DNA of 7,579 bases, taken from positions 1-7,579 of the forward strand of contig DATDRF010000087.1 in assembly GCA_035291905.1 (NCBI GenBank), written 5' to 3'. Below, piece by piece: positions 1-5,848 of this stretch. The stretch comes from JACPLA01 sp035291905. Its GTDB lineage: Bacteria; Bacteroidota; Ignavibacteria; UBA10030. The translations under genes and the position numbers were made by a program. Every line of letters starts with the position of its first letter. Positions within the stretch are counted from its first letter, which is position 1. Below the pieces are notes generated by a model, which saw only the letters and a list, made by a program, of their open reading frames with translations, was not told where the DNA came from and did not search any database.

Positions 1-37
1 TAGTGTCTCAATTTGGTTGTAGTTTCTAACGCAGAGA

Positions 38-100
38 CCTGCCTGCGTGCCGACGATCCCAAGTCGAAATTCCCGATGAGTGTTCACTTCGGCAGGCAGG
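38..100. repeat. 63-bp palindromic module, copy 1
   Basis: The left arm CCTGCCTGCGTGCCGAC (38-54) is partly complementary to the right arm CACTTCGGCAGGCAGG (85-100), so the unit can fold into a hairpin. The roughly 30-nt centre differs from that of the second copy, whereas the arms are the same and the total length is identical. Confidence 0.6.
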
Positions 101-182
101 CGCAGAGGTCGCCCCGTAGAAAGAACGGGGCAGGCAAAGAATCGCAGAGGAGACTCCGAATTTCTGCTTTTCTCTGCGAACC

Positions 183-245
183 CCTGCCTGCGTGCCGACC
201 ATTCCGCTATGTTGAAATGGTGAATGAATCACTTCGGCAGGCAGG
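183..245. repeat. 63-bp palindromic module, copy 2
   Basis: It has the same arms as the module at 38-100: CCTGCCTGCGTGCCGAC at 183-199 and CACTTCGGCAGGCAGG at 230-245. The loop sequence is largely different, and only scattered positions such as GAAAT match. Confidence 0.6.
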
Positions 246-375
246 TCTGCGTCCTTCCCGCCCGAACGACCGTTACGAGGTCGGTTCGTGTTCGGTCGGG
301 CGGGTGCGACTCTGCGTTGTAGTCTATATTTGAAATCGAGACACTACCTGATTATTGGGATGCTTGACAAAAACG

Positions 376-407
376 AAAGCCCAAGGCTAGGTTGCTTTGG
401 GCTTTTT
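376..407. terminator. Bidirectional intrinsic terminator
   Basis: The stem AAAGCCCAA (376-384) pairs with TTGGGCTTT (397-405) around a 12-nt loop. On the plus strand it is followed by TTTTTCTT. On the minus strand the stem is followed by CGTTTTTGTC, also U-rich. It lies about 100 nt beyond the stop codon of the dsrE-like gene, so its main role here is probably to end the minus-strand sulfur operon. It could also stop transcription leaving the palindromic element to its left. Confidence 0.75.
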
Positions 408-509
408 CTTATCTGATATGTACGACCCCCTCCTGACCCCATCACAGCAATAATGAATGTTGCACCCTCAGCTTCAAGAACACGGAATCACCAGAATGTC
501 AGCGTCTAC

Positions 510-863
510 TCAGAATGTGAACACCTTGTCGGCATTCACAGTCCATTGAGCCAGTTCCCCCATATTGCTGATCTCTGCACCCTCGATGAGTTGGAGATTC
601 TTGATACCCCGGGCATCGGCGCAAGTGCCACACGCTTTGATCTTTGCCCCTTTGGCGAGAACTGATTTCATCATTCGCTCGATATTATAATACCCTTGCG
701 GGGTGCTTTGATTTGGCAGAGCGCAGCCCACCGCGTCCGCCATCAAGAACATATTGACCTGCACATCGGGATGCTCCTTTTGAAGGGCCATTGCCAGACG
801 TAATCCATTGTAAGCTTTCTCGGTTCCATATGGAGCATCATTAACGAGAATAAGAATGTTCAT
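510..863 (-). CDS. DsrE/DsrF-family small sulfur-relay protein
   Basis: This 117-residue protein has the size and fold signature of the DsrE/YchN-like family. It has a first strand MNILILVNDAPYG, a helix rich in A/L (residues 17-30), a strand VQVNMFLMADAV (35-45) and the typical GAKIKACGTCADARGI segment (72-87). Family members carry persulfide sulfur on cysteine or act as partners of sulfur-oxidising enzymes in the cytoplasm. Here the cysteines are C47, C78 and C81, with C78 and C81 forming a CGTC pair where many relatives have a single Cys. The gene starts 38 nt after the flavoprotein gene stops and has a ribosome binding site (GAAGGA, about 9 nt upstream), so it is the last gene of the operon. 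The exact sulfur donor and acceptor cannot be read from sequence. The family call is firm; the role in sulfide metabolism rests on the neighbours. Confidence 0.88.
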   Translation of the reverse strand: MNILILVNDAPYGTEKAYNGLRLAMALQKEHPDVQVNMFLMADAVGCALPNQSTPQGYYNIERMMKSVLAKGAKIKACGTCADARGIKNLQLIEGAEISNMGELAQWTVNADKVFTF

Positions 864-901
864 GCGACTATTCCTTCAAAGGTGAAGAACGCGGGTACAT
901 T

Positions 902-2146
902 TCAGATGCTCATGGGTATCTTAAGAACCTTTGCGCCAAGTGTCAGGGCGGCGCGGAGGATTTGTTTCTTCAGTCCATACGGAGAGAGCCACCACTTCTC
1001 GAAGAGAACCTTTCCAAGGTGCCACGCTCTTCCAACATTACGCAGCTCGAGCCGTGGAGAGGGCTCGCCGAAGAAATCGCCATAGGCAAAGCCTGCAAGC
1101 CCTTCGCCGGCTTCAAGCATGCAGTAGCCTGCTCCGCCGAATTGAGCTTCGGGTGGGCGGCCTTTGATTTCATCCGCAATGCGTTCGGCGACAACCTCCG
1201 CCTGAACATGAGCGAAGACTCCGGCCTTGGGAAGCATCATCGGAACGTCCGGCTTCCATCGTCCGGGAATGCTTATGGCTGTTGTATCTCCGATTGCATA
1301 AACGTTCTCGTGCTTCGTTTTCAGTGTCGACCGGTCAACCGGGATCCAGCCGGCGTCATTGGTCAGTCCTGCTTCCCGAACAACGCCCGCTGACCGGTGC
1401 GGAGGGATGGCAACAAGCAGATCGAAACCGACAGGCTCTTTTTCGTCAAACTTGAGCGTGCGAGCCCGTGAATCGACAGAAAGAAGCTTGTGGAGCGGGT
1501 GAAAGGAAACACCTTTTGAAGCGAGCATCTGTTTGACCGAATCGCCCAACTGTGGCCCGGCAACGGGCATTGGCTGGGGTTCAGGCGTATAGAGATGTAT
1601 CTCTACTTTGTCCTGCAAGCGTCGCTGGCGGAAATAGTCTGCGATCAACATAGCGCCTTCATGCGGTGCACCGGGACATTTGTACGGCAATGAACAAACA
1701 ACCACTGCAATTCTCCCTTCGCTGAACCCTGCCAGCGCGGTTCGGAGCTTCTGCGTTTCGTCAAAAGAATAAAACGAGTGGGCGCTCTCCACAAGGCCGG
1801 GCACGGTTTGAGGGGCGAGTTCCGCTCCGACCGCGACAATCAAATAGTCATACATGACCGTTTGCGTTGATGTAGTAACAGACCGATTCTCAAGGTCGAT
1901 CTTGATTGCAGCGGACTGGAGTATTTCTACGCCTGGTCGAACTAAACGCTGAAGGGGTTTGGCTATCTTGTCCGGCTTGCGGTCACCTGTCATCAACCAC
2001 AGAAACGATGGTGCAAATGCGTGTACCGGATTTTTCTCAATCAGGATTACGCGGTGATGGGAAGGCAGCTTTCGCCGCAGTTCATTTGTGGCGACGAGTC
2101 CACCGACCCCGCCACCCAAAACCACTATGGTTTTGTTCTTTGTCAT
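902..2146 (-). CDS. Sulfide:quinone oxidoreductase-like FAD flavoprotein
   Basis: This is a pyridine-nucleotide-disulfide-type flavoprotein of 414 residues from the ATG at 2146. Just after the start is the FAD-binding Rossmann motif VVLGGGVGG, then an acidic strand end (ILIEKN), and a second FAD motif VYAIGD at residues 282-287. It resembles sulfide:quinone reductases and flavocytochrome c sulfide dehydrogenases: a cysteine in the context PYKCPGAP (C157) and a second in GGAGYCML (C342) sit where the redox-active cysteine pair of SQR is expected, with an extra C151. The C-terminal tail (FEKWWLSPYGLKK onwards) looks amphipathic, as in membrane-associated SQRs. Expected role: oxidise sulfide to sulfane sulfur and pass electrons to quinone at the membrane. 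A TTG at 2197 would add 17 residues; the ATG is preferred because homologues start close to the GxGxxG motif. An NADH-dehydrogenase-like or other flavoprotein role is not excluded. Confidence 0.85.
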   Translation of the reverse strand: MTKNKTIVVLGGGVGGLVATNELRRKLPSHHRVILIEKNPVHAFAPSFLWLMTGDRKPDKIAKPLQRLVRPGVEILQSAAIKIDLENRSVTTSTQTVMYDYLIVAVGAELAPQTVPGLVESAHSFYSFDETQKLRTALAGFSEGRIAVVVCSLPYKCPGAPHEGAMLIADYFRQRRLQDKVEIHLYTPEPQPMPVAGPQLGDSVKQMLASKGVSFHPLHKLLSVDSRARTLKFDEKEPVGFDLLVAIPPHRSAGVVREAGLTNDAGWIPVDRSTLKTKHENVYAIGDTTAISIPGRWKPDVPMMLPKAGVFAHVQAEVVAERIADEIKGRPPEAQFGGAGYCMLEAGEGLAGFAYGDFFGEPSPRLELRNVGRAWHLGKVLFEKWWLSPYGLKKQILRAALTLGAKVLKIPMSI

Positions 2147-2240
2147 ATCGTTCCCGCCTTCAGCGATCTTTTTGAGTAGTTCATCTGTTTGAGACAACTG
2201 CCTGGCCGGAATGTGCGACCGAGCCCGGAGCGAGTTCCTT

Positions 2241-2960
2241 CTAAAACCATCTGCTCCACGAGAATATCATCATCAGCCCCATTGCAACGGCGCCGAGCAC
2301 AATCATCGTTGTGGTATTCATGCCCATCCCGTTGGCGTGACTTCCATGATCGGCCAGTATTTCCTGTGTCGAGGTCAGTACGATGGGTGGATCCAGGATG
2401 CGGTCACCAATGCCCATCAGAGAAACTGAGACGGCATAAGATCCTTCCAGAGAATAGGTGAGTACTGATGAATATTCCCCTGTCGTGCCGGTCTCTTCCA
2501 TCGTCAACGAATCGTTCTCCTGGCTCACGGTCGTCAGGTTCGCTGGTTTCTCCGGCCGTTGCTGCCGCTTGAGCTCCATTCCGCATATTGAACAGGTGCC
2601 AGGTTTGTCTGCAACCACTTCAGGGTGCATGGGACAAGCATAGAGCTGATTGCCGGAGTCGGCAAACGCAGAGTAGAACCGAAGTCGCGCGCCGCGCACA
2701 GGGCTCCCATTCGAGGTTTCGGTCAGGCGTACTACAAACCGGACCGGTGCACTGACCTTTGCAGGAGAGAACTCAGCAGAGAGGGTCAGATTATGATCGG
2801 CGGATTCCTTGATGACTTTGGTGGTTGCAACATTCGCCTGTGTCCCTTCTCGCATCGTATCATGCCCCATCATCCCCGTCATCATGCATCCGCCGAAATA
2901 AAAGGTTAGTATGCCGGTGCTGACCATCGTGACCGTAGATCGATCCTTCAGTGTCCGCAT
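2241..2960 (-). CDS. Membrane-anchored protein with heavy-metal-binding domain
   Basis: From the ATG at 2960 this is a 239-residue exported protein. Residues 1-25 look like a lipoprotein signal: charged start (MRTLKDR), hydrophobic stretch, then FGGC with C25 as the lipidation site; the lipobox is not perfect. A Met/His-rich stretch follows (MMTGMMGHD). Residues 107-131 form a heavy-metal-binding domain with CPMHP and CSICGMEL, as found in CusB/CopA-type metal proteins. On either side (about 55-105 and 145-195) are beta-rich segments like the YtkA/FixH-type sandwich, so the metal domain appears inserted in the sandwich. After a second His/Met-rich stretch (204-214) comes a C-terminal membrane helix (about 218-236). 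The start is set by an AAGGGGA site 5 nt upstream, and the gene lies 13 nt after arsR. Its likely role is binding copper or another thiophilic metal outside the inner membrane, but neither substrate nor partner is known. Confidence 0.75.
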   Translation of the reverse strand: MRTLKDRSTVTMVSTGILTFYFGGCMMTGMMGHDTMREGTQANVATTKVIKESADHNLTLSAEFSPAKVSAPVRFVVRLTETSNGSPVRGARLRFYSAFADSGNQLYACPMHPEVVADKPGTCSICGMELKRQQRPEKPANLTTVSQENDSLTMEETGTTGEYSSVLTYSLEGSYAVSVSLMGIGDRILDPPIVLTSTQEILADHGSHANGMGMNTTTMIVLGAVAMGLMMIFSWSRWF

Positions 2961-2965
2961 ATATT

Positions 2966-2972
2966 TCCCCTT
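2966..2972 (-). promoter_or_regulatory. Ribosome binding site that fixes the metal-protein start
   Basis: AAGGGGA on the minus strand ends 5 nt before the ATG at 2960 and overlaps the last bases around the arsR stop codon (2974-2976). It favours the start at 2960 over the frame's earlier codon at 3020, which would lie inside arsR. Translation of the two genes is probably coupled. Confidence 0.7.
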
Positions 2973-2973
2973 G

Positions 2974-3294
2974 CTAGAGAATGTTCTTGAGAATCTTATT
3001 CTTTTGCGAATGGTGCTCAATCAGCACTTCCCTCATGAGATCACAAGCCTTTGTGACTTTGCCGTTGGAAATACGGTAATAGACGTTGGCACCTTCGCGA
3101 CGCGTAATCAAAATTCCGGCCTTTCTCATGATCGAGAGATGCTGTGATACATTTGCTTTGGAAATTCGCATCAATCTTACGATCTCACCGGCGCTCACTT
3201 CACCATCTCTGAGAATACTCAGAATTTCAAGGCGTTTGGCATGAGAAAGAGTCTTACAGACATCGGCATGCAAACGAAAGATTTCGTTGTTCAT
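2974..3294 (-). CDS. ArsR-family winged-helix repressor with two cysteines
   Basis: This is a 106-residue ArsR/SmtB-type regulator. The family core is clear: KTLSHAKRLEILSIL (helix 2 region), the DNA-recognition part MRISKANVSQHLSIMRKAGI (42-61) and the beta wing ITRREGANVYYRIS (63-76). It has exactly two cysteines, C13 in DVCKTLS near helix 1 and C84 in KACDLMREVL in the last helix. It lacks the CxC metal motif of ArsR/CadC. A cysteine pair in outer helices of an ArsR protein beside SQR and DsrE genes recalls the persulfide sensors SqrR/BigR, although those cysteine positions are not demonstrably the same; metal sensing is the alternative. It is the first gene of the minus-strand operon and probably represses it. 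No clear Shine-Dalgarno sequence precedes its ATG. Confidence 0.9.
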   Translation of the reverse strand: MNNEIFRLHADVCKTLSHAKRLEILSILRDGEVSAGEIVRLMRISKANVSQHLSIMRKAGILITRREGANVYYRISNGKVTKACDLMREVLIEHHSQKNKILKNIL

Positions 3295-3321
3295 GGGTCA
3301 GGCGGGTCTGATGGGTTTCAC

Positions 3322-3351
3322 AGTTTAGGAATTGCGAAACAATATACAAAA
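3322..3351 (-). promoter_or_regulatory. Candidate promoter and operator of the arsR operon
   Basis: On the minus strand TTTTG (3351-3347) is followed after 19 nt by TAAACTGTG (from 3327), a rough match to the Bacteroidota-type TTTG/TAnnTTTG promoter. It is also only a weak sigma70 promoter. Between the two boxes lies a short inverted repeat, ATTG-CGAAA-CAAT (3331-3343), in a position where an ArsR repressor would block polymerase. The predicted transcript start is some 20 nt before the arsR ATG. The arms are only 4 bp, so the operator is tentative. The rest of 3295-3481 holds a GC-rich hairpin (GCCGGC at 3388-3393 and 3403-3408, no T-tract) and no obvious strong promoter for the plus-strand cluster. 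Confidence 0.35.
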
Positions 3352-3481
3352 CACTCCCTTTGGGCGCAAGACCCGACGGGGATTGATGCCGGCCGCGTGT
3401 CCGCCGGCGCTTGATTCATAATGCCGGGAAACTATCCCTTCCGCTCCTTCGTTAGGACTGTAGCCAAAGAAAAAGGATCAA

Positions 3482-4567
3482 ATGCTGATCGATATAACAA
3501 CCGCTTCGCCTCCGTACAAGGTTGACCAGGCCGTCGCGGCGGCGGAATTGAAGAAACGTATGGCCGTCTCTCCCGTGGTCGGCCGAATGATCGATATGGC
3601 GGCCCATCATTCGGGGATCGCCCAGCGCTTTCTGGTGATTCCCGATGGCGACCAACTGGCCGAAAAAAAGTTCTACTCCAACGGGAGCGGCTACCTTGTC
3701 CCCGATACAAAAACCAGGATGGATGAATATGAACGGTGGTCCAAAACCCTTGCCGCCGATGCAGTTGAAAAAATCCTGAAGAGTACCGGCACGGATCCGG
3801 GTCAAATCGAACGCCTTATCACGGTCTCCTGCACCGGATTCTTTGCGCCGGGGCTTGATTATTCCCTTATCGAACGCTTTCAGATCCCCCCGACGGTGAA
3901 GCGAACGAATATCGGCTTCATGGGATGCGCCGCCTCGCTCATCGGGTTCAATTCGGTGCTGGAGTCAATGACCTCCGCGAGGGAGACAAAGGGTAAGACC
4001 CTTCTTGTCAGCGTCGAATTGTGCAGTCTGCATCTCCAGACGGAGCCGACCCGCGACAATATTCTTGCGAACATGATCTTTGCCGACGGATGCGCCGCTG
4101 CGCTTTTCGCCAACGATACGACCGAAAGCGGCTTGCAGATCGTGTCGACCTCATCGTACCTCTTTCGGCAATCTTCCGAATACATGGGGTGGAAGATCGG
4201 GAACTTCGGGTTTGAAATGATCCTCTCTTCCGACCTTCCAAAGATCATCCTCAACGGGGCGGTGCCGAAGCTGAAGGAGATTCTGGCCGGCCAGAATATT
4301 CGCCCCGAGGAAATTGTTCATTGGGCCCTTCATCCCGGCGGCCGGGCGATTCTCGATGCGCTCCAGAATGGAATGAAGCTCAGCGACGAGCAGATGCTTC
4401 CGTCGCGGACGGTTCTCCAGAACTACGGAAATCTCTCCTCGGCCTCCATTCTCTTCGTCCTGAAAGAAATCCTGAAGACTTCGACCTTGAAGAAGGATGA
4501 CCTTATCTGTGCCGTTGCCTTCGGTCCCGGGCTTACGATGGAAACTGCCCTCCTGAAAGCATGCTGA
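3482..4567 (+). CDS. Type III polyketide synthase (chalcone synthase family)
   Basis: This 361-residue protein is close to the usual 350-390 of stand-alone type III PKSs. The thiolase-fold catalytic triad is complete: C149 in NIGFMGCAAS, H284 in WALHPGGRAI and N317 in NYGNLSSAS. The segment VSCTGFFAPGLDY (115-127) matches the family's substrate-tunnel region, and the C-terminal signature reads AFGPGLTMET with Ala in place of the usual first Gly of GFGPG. The enzyme is expected to extend an acyl-CoA or acyl-ACP starter with malonyl-CoA and cyclise it to a resorcinol, pyrone or phloroglucinol-type product in the cytoplasm; starter and chain length cannot be read from sequence. The start at 3482 has AAAAGGA 4 nt upstream, and the N-terminal ASPPYKVDQ aligns with family N-termini. 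It is first in a cluster with a methyltransferase and a flavoprotein, resembling Streptomyces srsABC in gene content. Confidence 0.93.
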   Translation: MLIDITTASPPYKVDQAVAAAELKKRMAVSPVVGRMIDMAAHHSGIAQRFLVIPDGDQLAEKKFYSNGSGYLVPDTKTRMDEYERWSKTLAADAVEKILKSTGTDPGQIERLITVSCTGFFAPGLDYSLIERFQIPPTVKRTNIGFMGCAASLIGFNSVLESMTSARETKGKTLLVSVELCSLHLQTEPTRDNILANMIFADGCAAALFANDTTESGLQIVSTSSYLFRQSSEYMGWKIGNFGFEMILSSDLPKIILNGAVPKLKEILAGQNIRPEEIVHWALHPGGRAILDALQNGMKLSDEQMLPSRTVLQNYGNLSSASILFVLKEILKTSTLKKDDLICAVAFGPGLTMETALLKAC

Positions 4568-5226
4568 GACGCCGCTACGATCCCGAAATCATGGATGACC
4601 TCTCCATTCAGGATGAGCGGATGGACCAGGCGCTCGGGGAGTTGAAGCAGGTGAACATGTTTCTCGGCGGAAAGTCGGCTACTCAAAAGGGCATCCGGAT
4701 CCTGCAAAAGAAACTCGCCTTGAATCACCCCTTGAGCGTGTTGGATCTGGGCGCCGGCGGAGCGGATGTGTTTGATGGCTCCGTTCAACCTCTGACCATC
4801 ACGGTTCTTGATCGTAACCCGCGTGTGTGCAAATACCTGAAGGAGCGCGTGCCGTATTCCGTCATTTGCGGAGACGCACTGCATCTCTCGTTCAGGGAAC
4901 GCTCGTTCGATGTCGTTCATGCTTCGTTATTCCTTCATCATTTGCGCGAAGAGGAAATCCGACATGTGCTTTCTTCATGTTTGCGAATATCACGCCGCGG
5001 GATCATTATCAATGATCTGCGCCGTTCGATCTTTGCCTACGCGGGAATCAAAGTCCTTACGCTCCTTTTTTCGAAGAGCCCCATGGTGAAGCACGATGGA
5101 CCTCTTTCGGTGCTCAGGGGGTTTTCAAGGAATGAACTGAAGACCCTTTTGGCAGAATGCGGGTTTACAGACTATTCTTTGCAGCGGAGGTGGGCCTTTC
5201 GATGGCTCATTGTTATTTGGCACTAG
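4561..5226 (+). CDS. Class I SAM-dependent methyltransferase (polyketide tailoring)
   Basis: This 221-residue protein has the order of class I methyltransferase motifs: LDLGAGGAD (61-69, motif I, SAM binding), acidic D84 in VLDRNP at the end of strand 2, GDALHLSF (104-111), and FDVVHASLFLHHL (116-128), where LHHL is typical of UbiE/Coq5-like and small-molecule methyltransferases. The C-terminal part (GFSRNELKTLLAECGF) is the usual substrate-side helix and strand. Its ATG overlaps the PKS stop codon (ATGCTGA, 7 nt shared), so the two proteins are translationally coupled and very likely act on the same pathway, methylating an O or C atom of the polyketide product. A later ATG at 4591 would lose ten residues (MLRRRYDPEI) that appear to belong to the protein. 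The pathway is inferred; the fold is firm. Confidence 0.88.
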   Translation: MLRRRYDPEIMDDLSIQDERMDQALGELKQVNMFLGGKSATQKGIRILQKKLALNHPLSVLDLGAGGADVFDGSVQPLTITVLDRNPRVCKYLKERVPYSVICGDALHLSFRERSFDVVHASLFLHHLREEEIRHVLSSCLRISRRGIIINDLRRSIFAYAGIKVLTLLFSKSPMVKHDGPLSVLRGFSRNELKTLLAECGFTDYSLQRRWAFRWLIVIWH

Positions 5227-5249
5227 TGGTGGGTGATAAAGAAAAGAAA

Positions 5250-5466
5250 TATGTCACCCTTACAGGGTTCCCGAATACTCTCCGGGATGCAAAGGTCGGG
5301 CTGTTAGCCCGACTTGAGATATCTGACCCCCGCCTGCCTCTTCAGATTCCCAGAGGAGGGCAGGCCTTGTGGGTCAGCTATTCCCCAAAGGGGAATGATA
5401 ACTCTGCCGGGGGCGAAGCCCTCGGGTGTCATCGCGGCAGCAATGACTCTCCCTGAAGGGGAGAAC
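5250..5466. repeat. Repeat unit A (217 bp, with loop insert)
   Basis: This is the longest complete unit, running from TATGTCACCCTTACAGGG to the closing hairpin TCTCCCT-gaa-GGGGAGA. It carries a 34-nt hairpin at 5332-5365 inside the loop of the TGACCCC/GGGTCA stem. The next unit starts with the same TATGTCACCC at 5467. Confidence 0.8.
5332..5365. repeat. Hairpin inserted in a repeat loop, unit A
   Basis: Arms GCCTGCCTC... and ...GAGGGCAGGC close a 34-nt hairpin. In unit B the corresponding position is simply the loop GTT of CTGACCCC-gtt-GGGGTCAG (5540-5558), so this is a presence/absence difference between units. A near-identical copy is in unit C at 5703-5736. Confidence 0.7.
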
Positions 5467-5631
5467 TATGTCACCCTTACAGGGTTCCCAAATTCTCTCT
5501 GGGATGCAAAGGTCGGGCTGTTGGCCCGACCTGAGATATCTGACCCCGTTGGGGTCAGTTATTCCCCGAAGGGGAATGATAACTCTGCCGGGGGCGAAGC
5601 CCTCGGGTGTCATCGCGGCAGCAATGACTCG
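5467..5631. repeat. Repeat unit B (no loop insert)
   Basis: This unit matches unit A closely from TATGTCACCC through GCAGCAATGACTC but lacks the 34-nt loop hairpin, having the perfect stem CTGACCCC-gtt-GGGGTCAG at 5540-5558. It also lacks the closing TCTCCCT/GGGGAGA hairpin and passes directly into unit C. Confidence 0.75.
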
Positions 5632-5848
5632 AACCAAAGGTCGAGGCCGTCCGCCAAGAAGAAGGCGGACAGGTTAGCCCGACTTGAGATATATGACCCC
5701 CCGCTTGCCTCTTCAGATTCCCAGAGGAGGGCAGGCCTTCGGGGTCAGCTATTCCCCAAAGGGGAATGATAACTCTGCCGGGGGCGAAGCCCTCGGGTGT
5801 CATCGCGGCGGCAACAGCTCTCCCTGAAAGGGAGAAATATGCCGCCCT
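5632..5848. repeat. Repeat unit C (5'-truncated, two loop inserts)
   Basis: This unit lacks the first ACCCT/AGGGT hairpin. It begins at CCAAAGGTCG, equivalent to GCAAAGGTCG of units A and B. Its first stem (GTCG.../...AGCCCGAC) contains an inserted hairpin at 5649-5670, and the next stem carries the same 34-nt insert as unit A (5703-5736). It closes with TCTCCCT-gaa-AGGGAGA, followed by AATATG and the remnant of another unit. Confidence 0.75.
5649..5670. repeat. Hairpin inserted in a repeat loop, unit C
   Basis: GTCCGCC (5649-5655) pairs with GGCGGAC (5664-5670) around AAGAAGAA. In units A and B this place is only the GTT loop of the GTCGGGCT/AGCCCGAC stem, so a second, different hairpin has been placed into a second loop. 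Confidence 0.65.

Larger units (their letters stand above)
1..346. mobile_element. Gene-free palindromic element with inverted termini (MITE-like)
   Basis: No credible gene lies here; the open frames in this stretch consist of repeat sequence. The outer ends are inverted repeats: TAGTGTCTC at 1-9 matches GAGACACTA at 338-346, and AACGCAGAG at 28-36 matches CTCTGCGTT at 310-318, with imperfect pairing between. Inside are two 63-bp modules (38-100 and 183-245) that share their outer arms, a hairpin GCCCCGT/ACGGGGC around 111-131, CGCAGAG/CTCTGCG arms around 143-178, and a hairpin with CCCGCCCGA/TCGGGCGGG arms around 258-305. This architecture fits a non-autonomous palindromic element. No transposase is visible and the left flank lies outside the window, so a target-site duplication cannot be seen and the left boundary could extend further. 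Confidence 0.5.

Noticed and set aside
13..333. Open frames covering the left-end element (106 and 68 codons)
   Set aside because: They coincide with palindromic repeats. The translations are Arg/Pro/Ser-rich, without domain features or ribosome binding sites.
2961..3020. Longer form of the metal-binding protein starting inside arsR at 3020
   Set aside because: It would overlap arsR and put 20 charged residues before the signal sequence. The ATG at 2960 has a good ribosome binding site and leaves an intact signal peptide.
3388..3408. Terminator upstream of the PKS gene
   Set aside because: GCCGGC arms form a hairpin but there is no T-tract on either strand, and it lies just before a gene start.
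4423..4920. 165-codon minus-strand open frame across the PKS/methyltransferase junction
   Set aside because: It lies antisense to two confidently identified genes and has no recognisable domain; the long open frame is a by-product of their codon use.
5314..5803. Overlapping open frames of 69-151 codons on both strands in the repeat array
   Set aside because: They translate the same hairpin repeats in several frames on both strands, and the unit length of 217 bp is not a multiple of three, so the reading frame shifts from copy to copy. Nothing resembles a domain.
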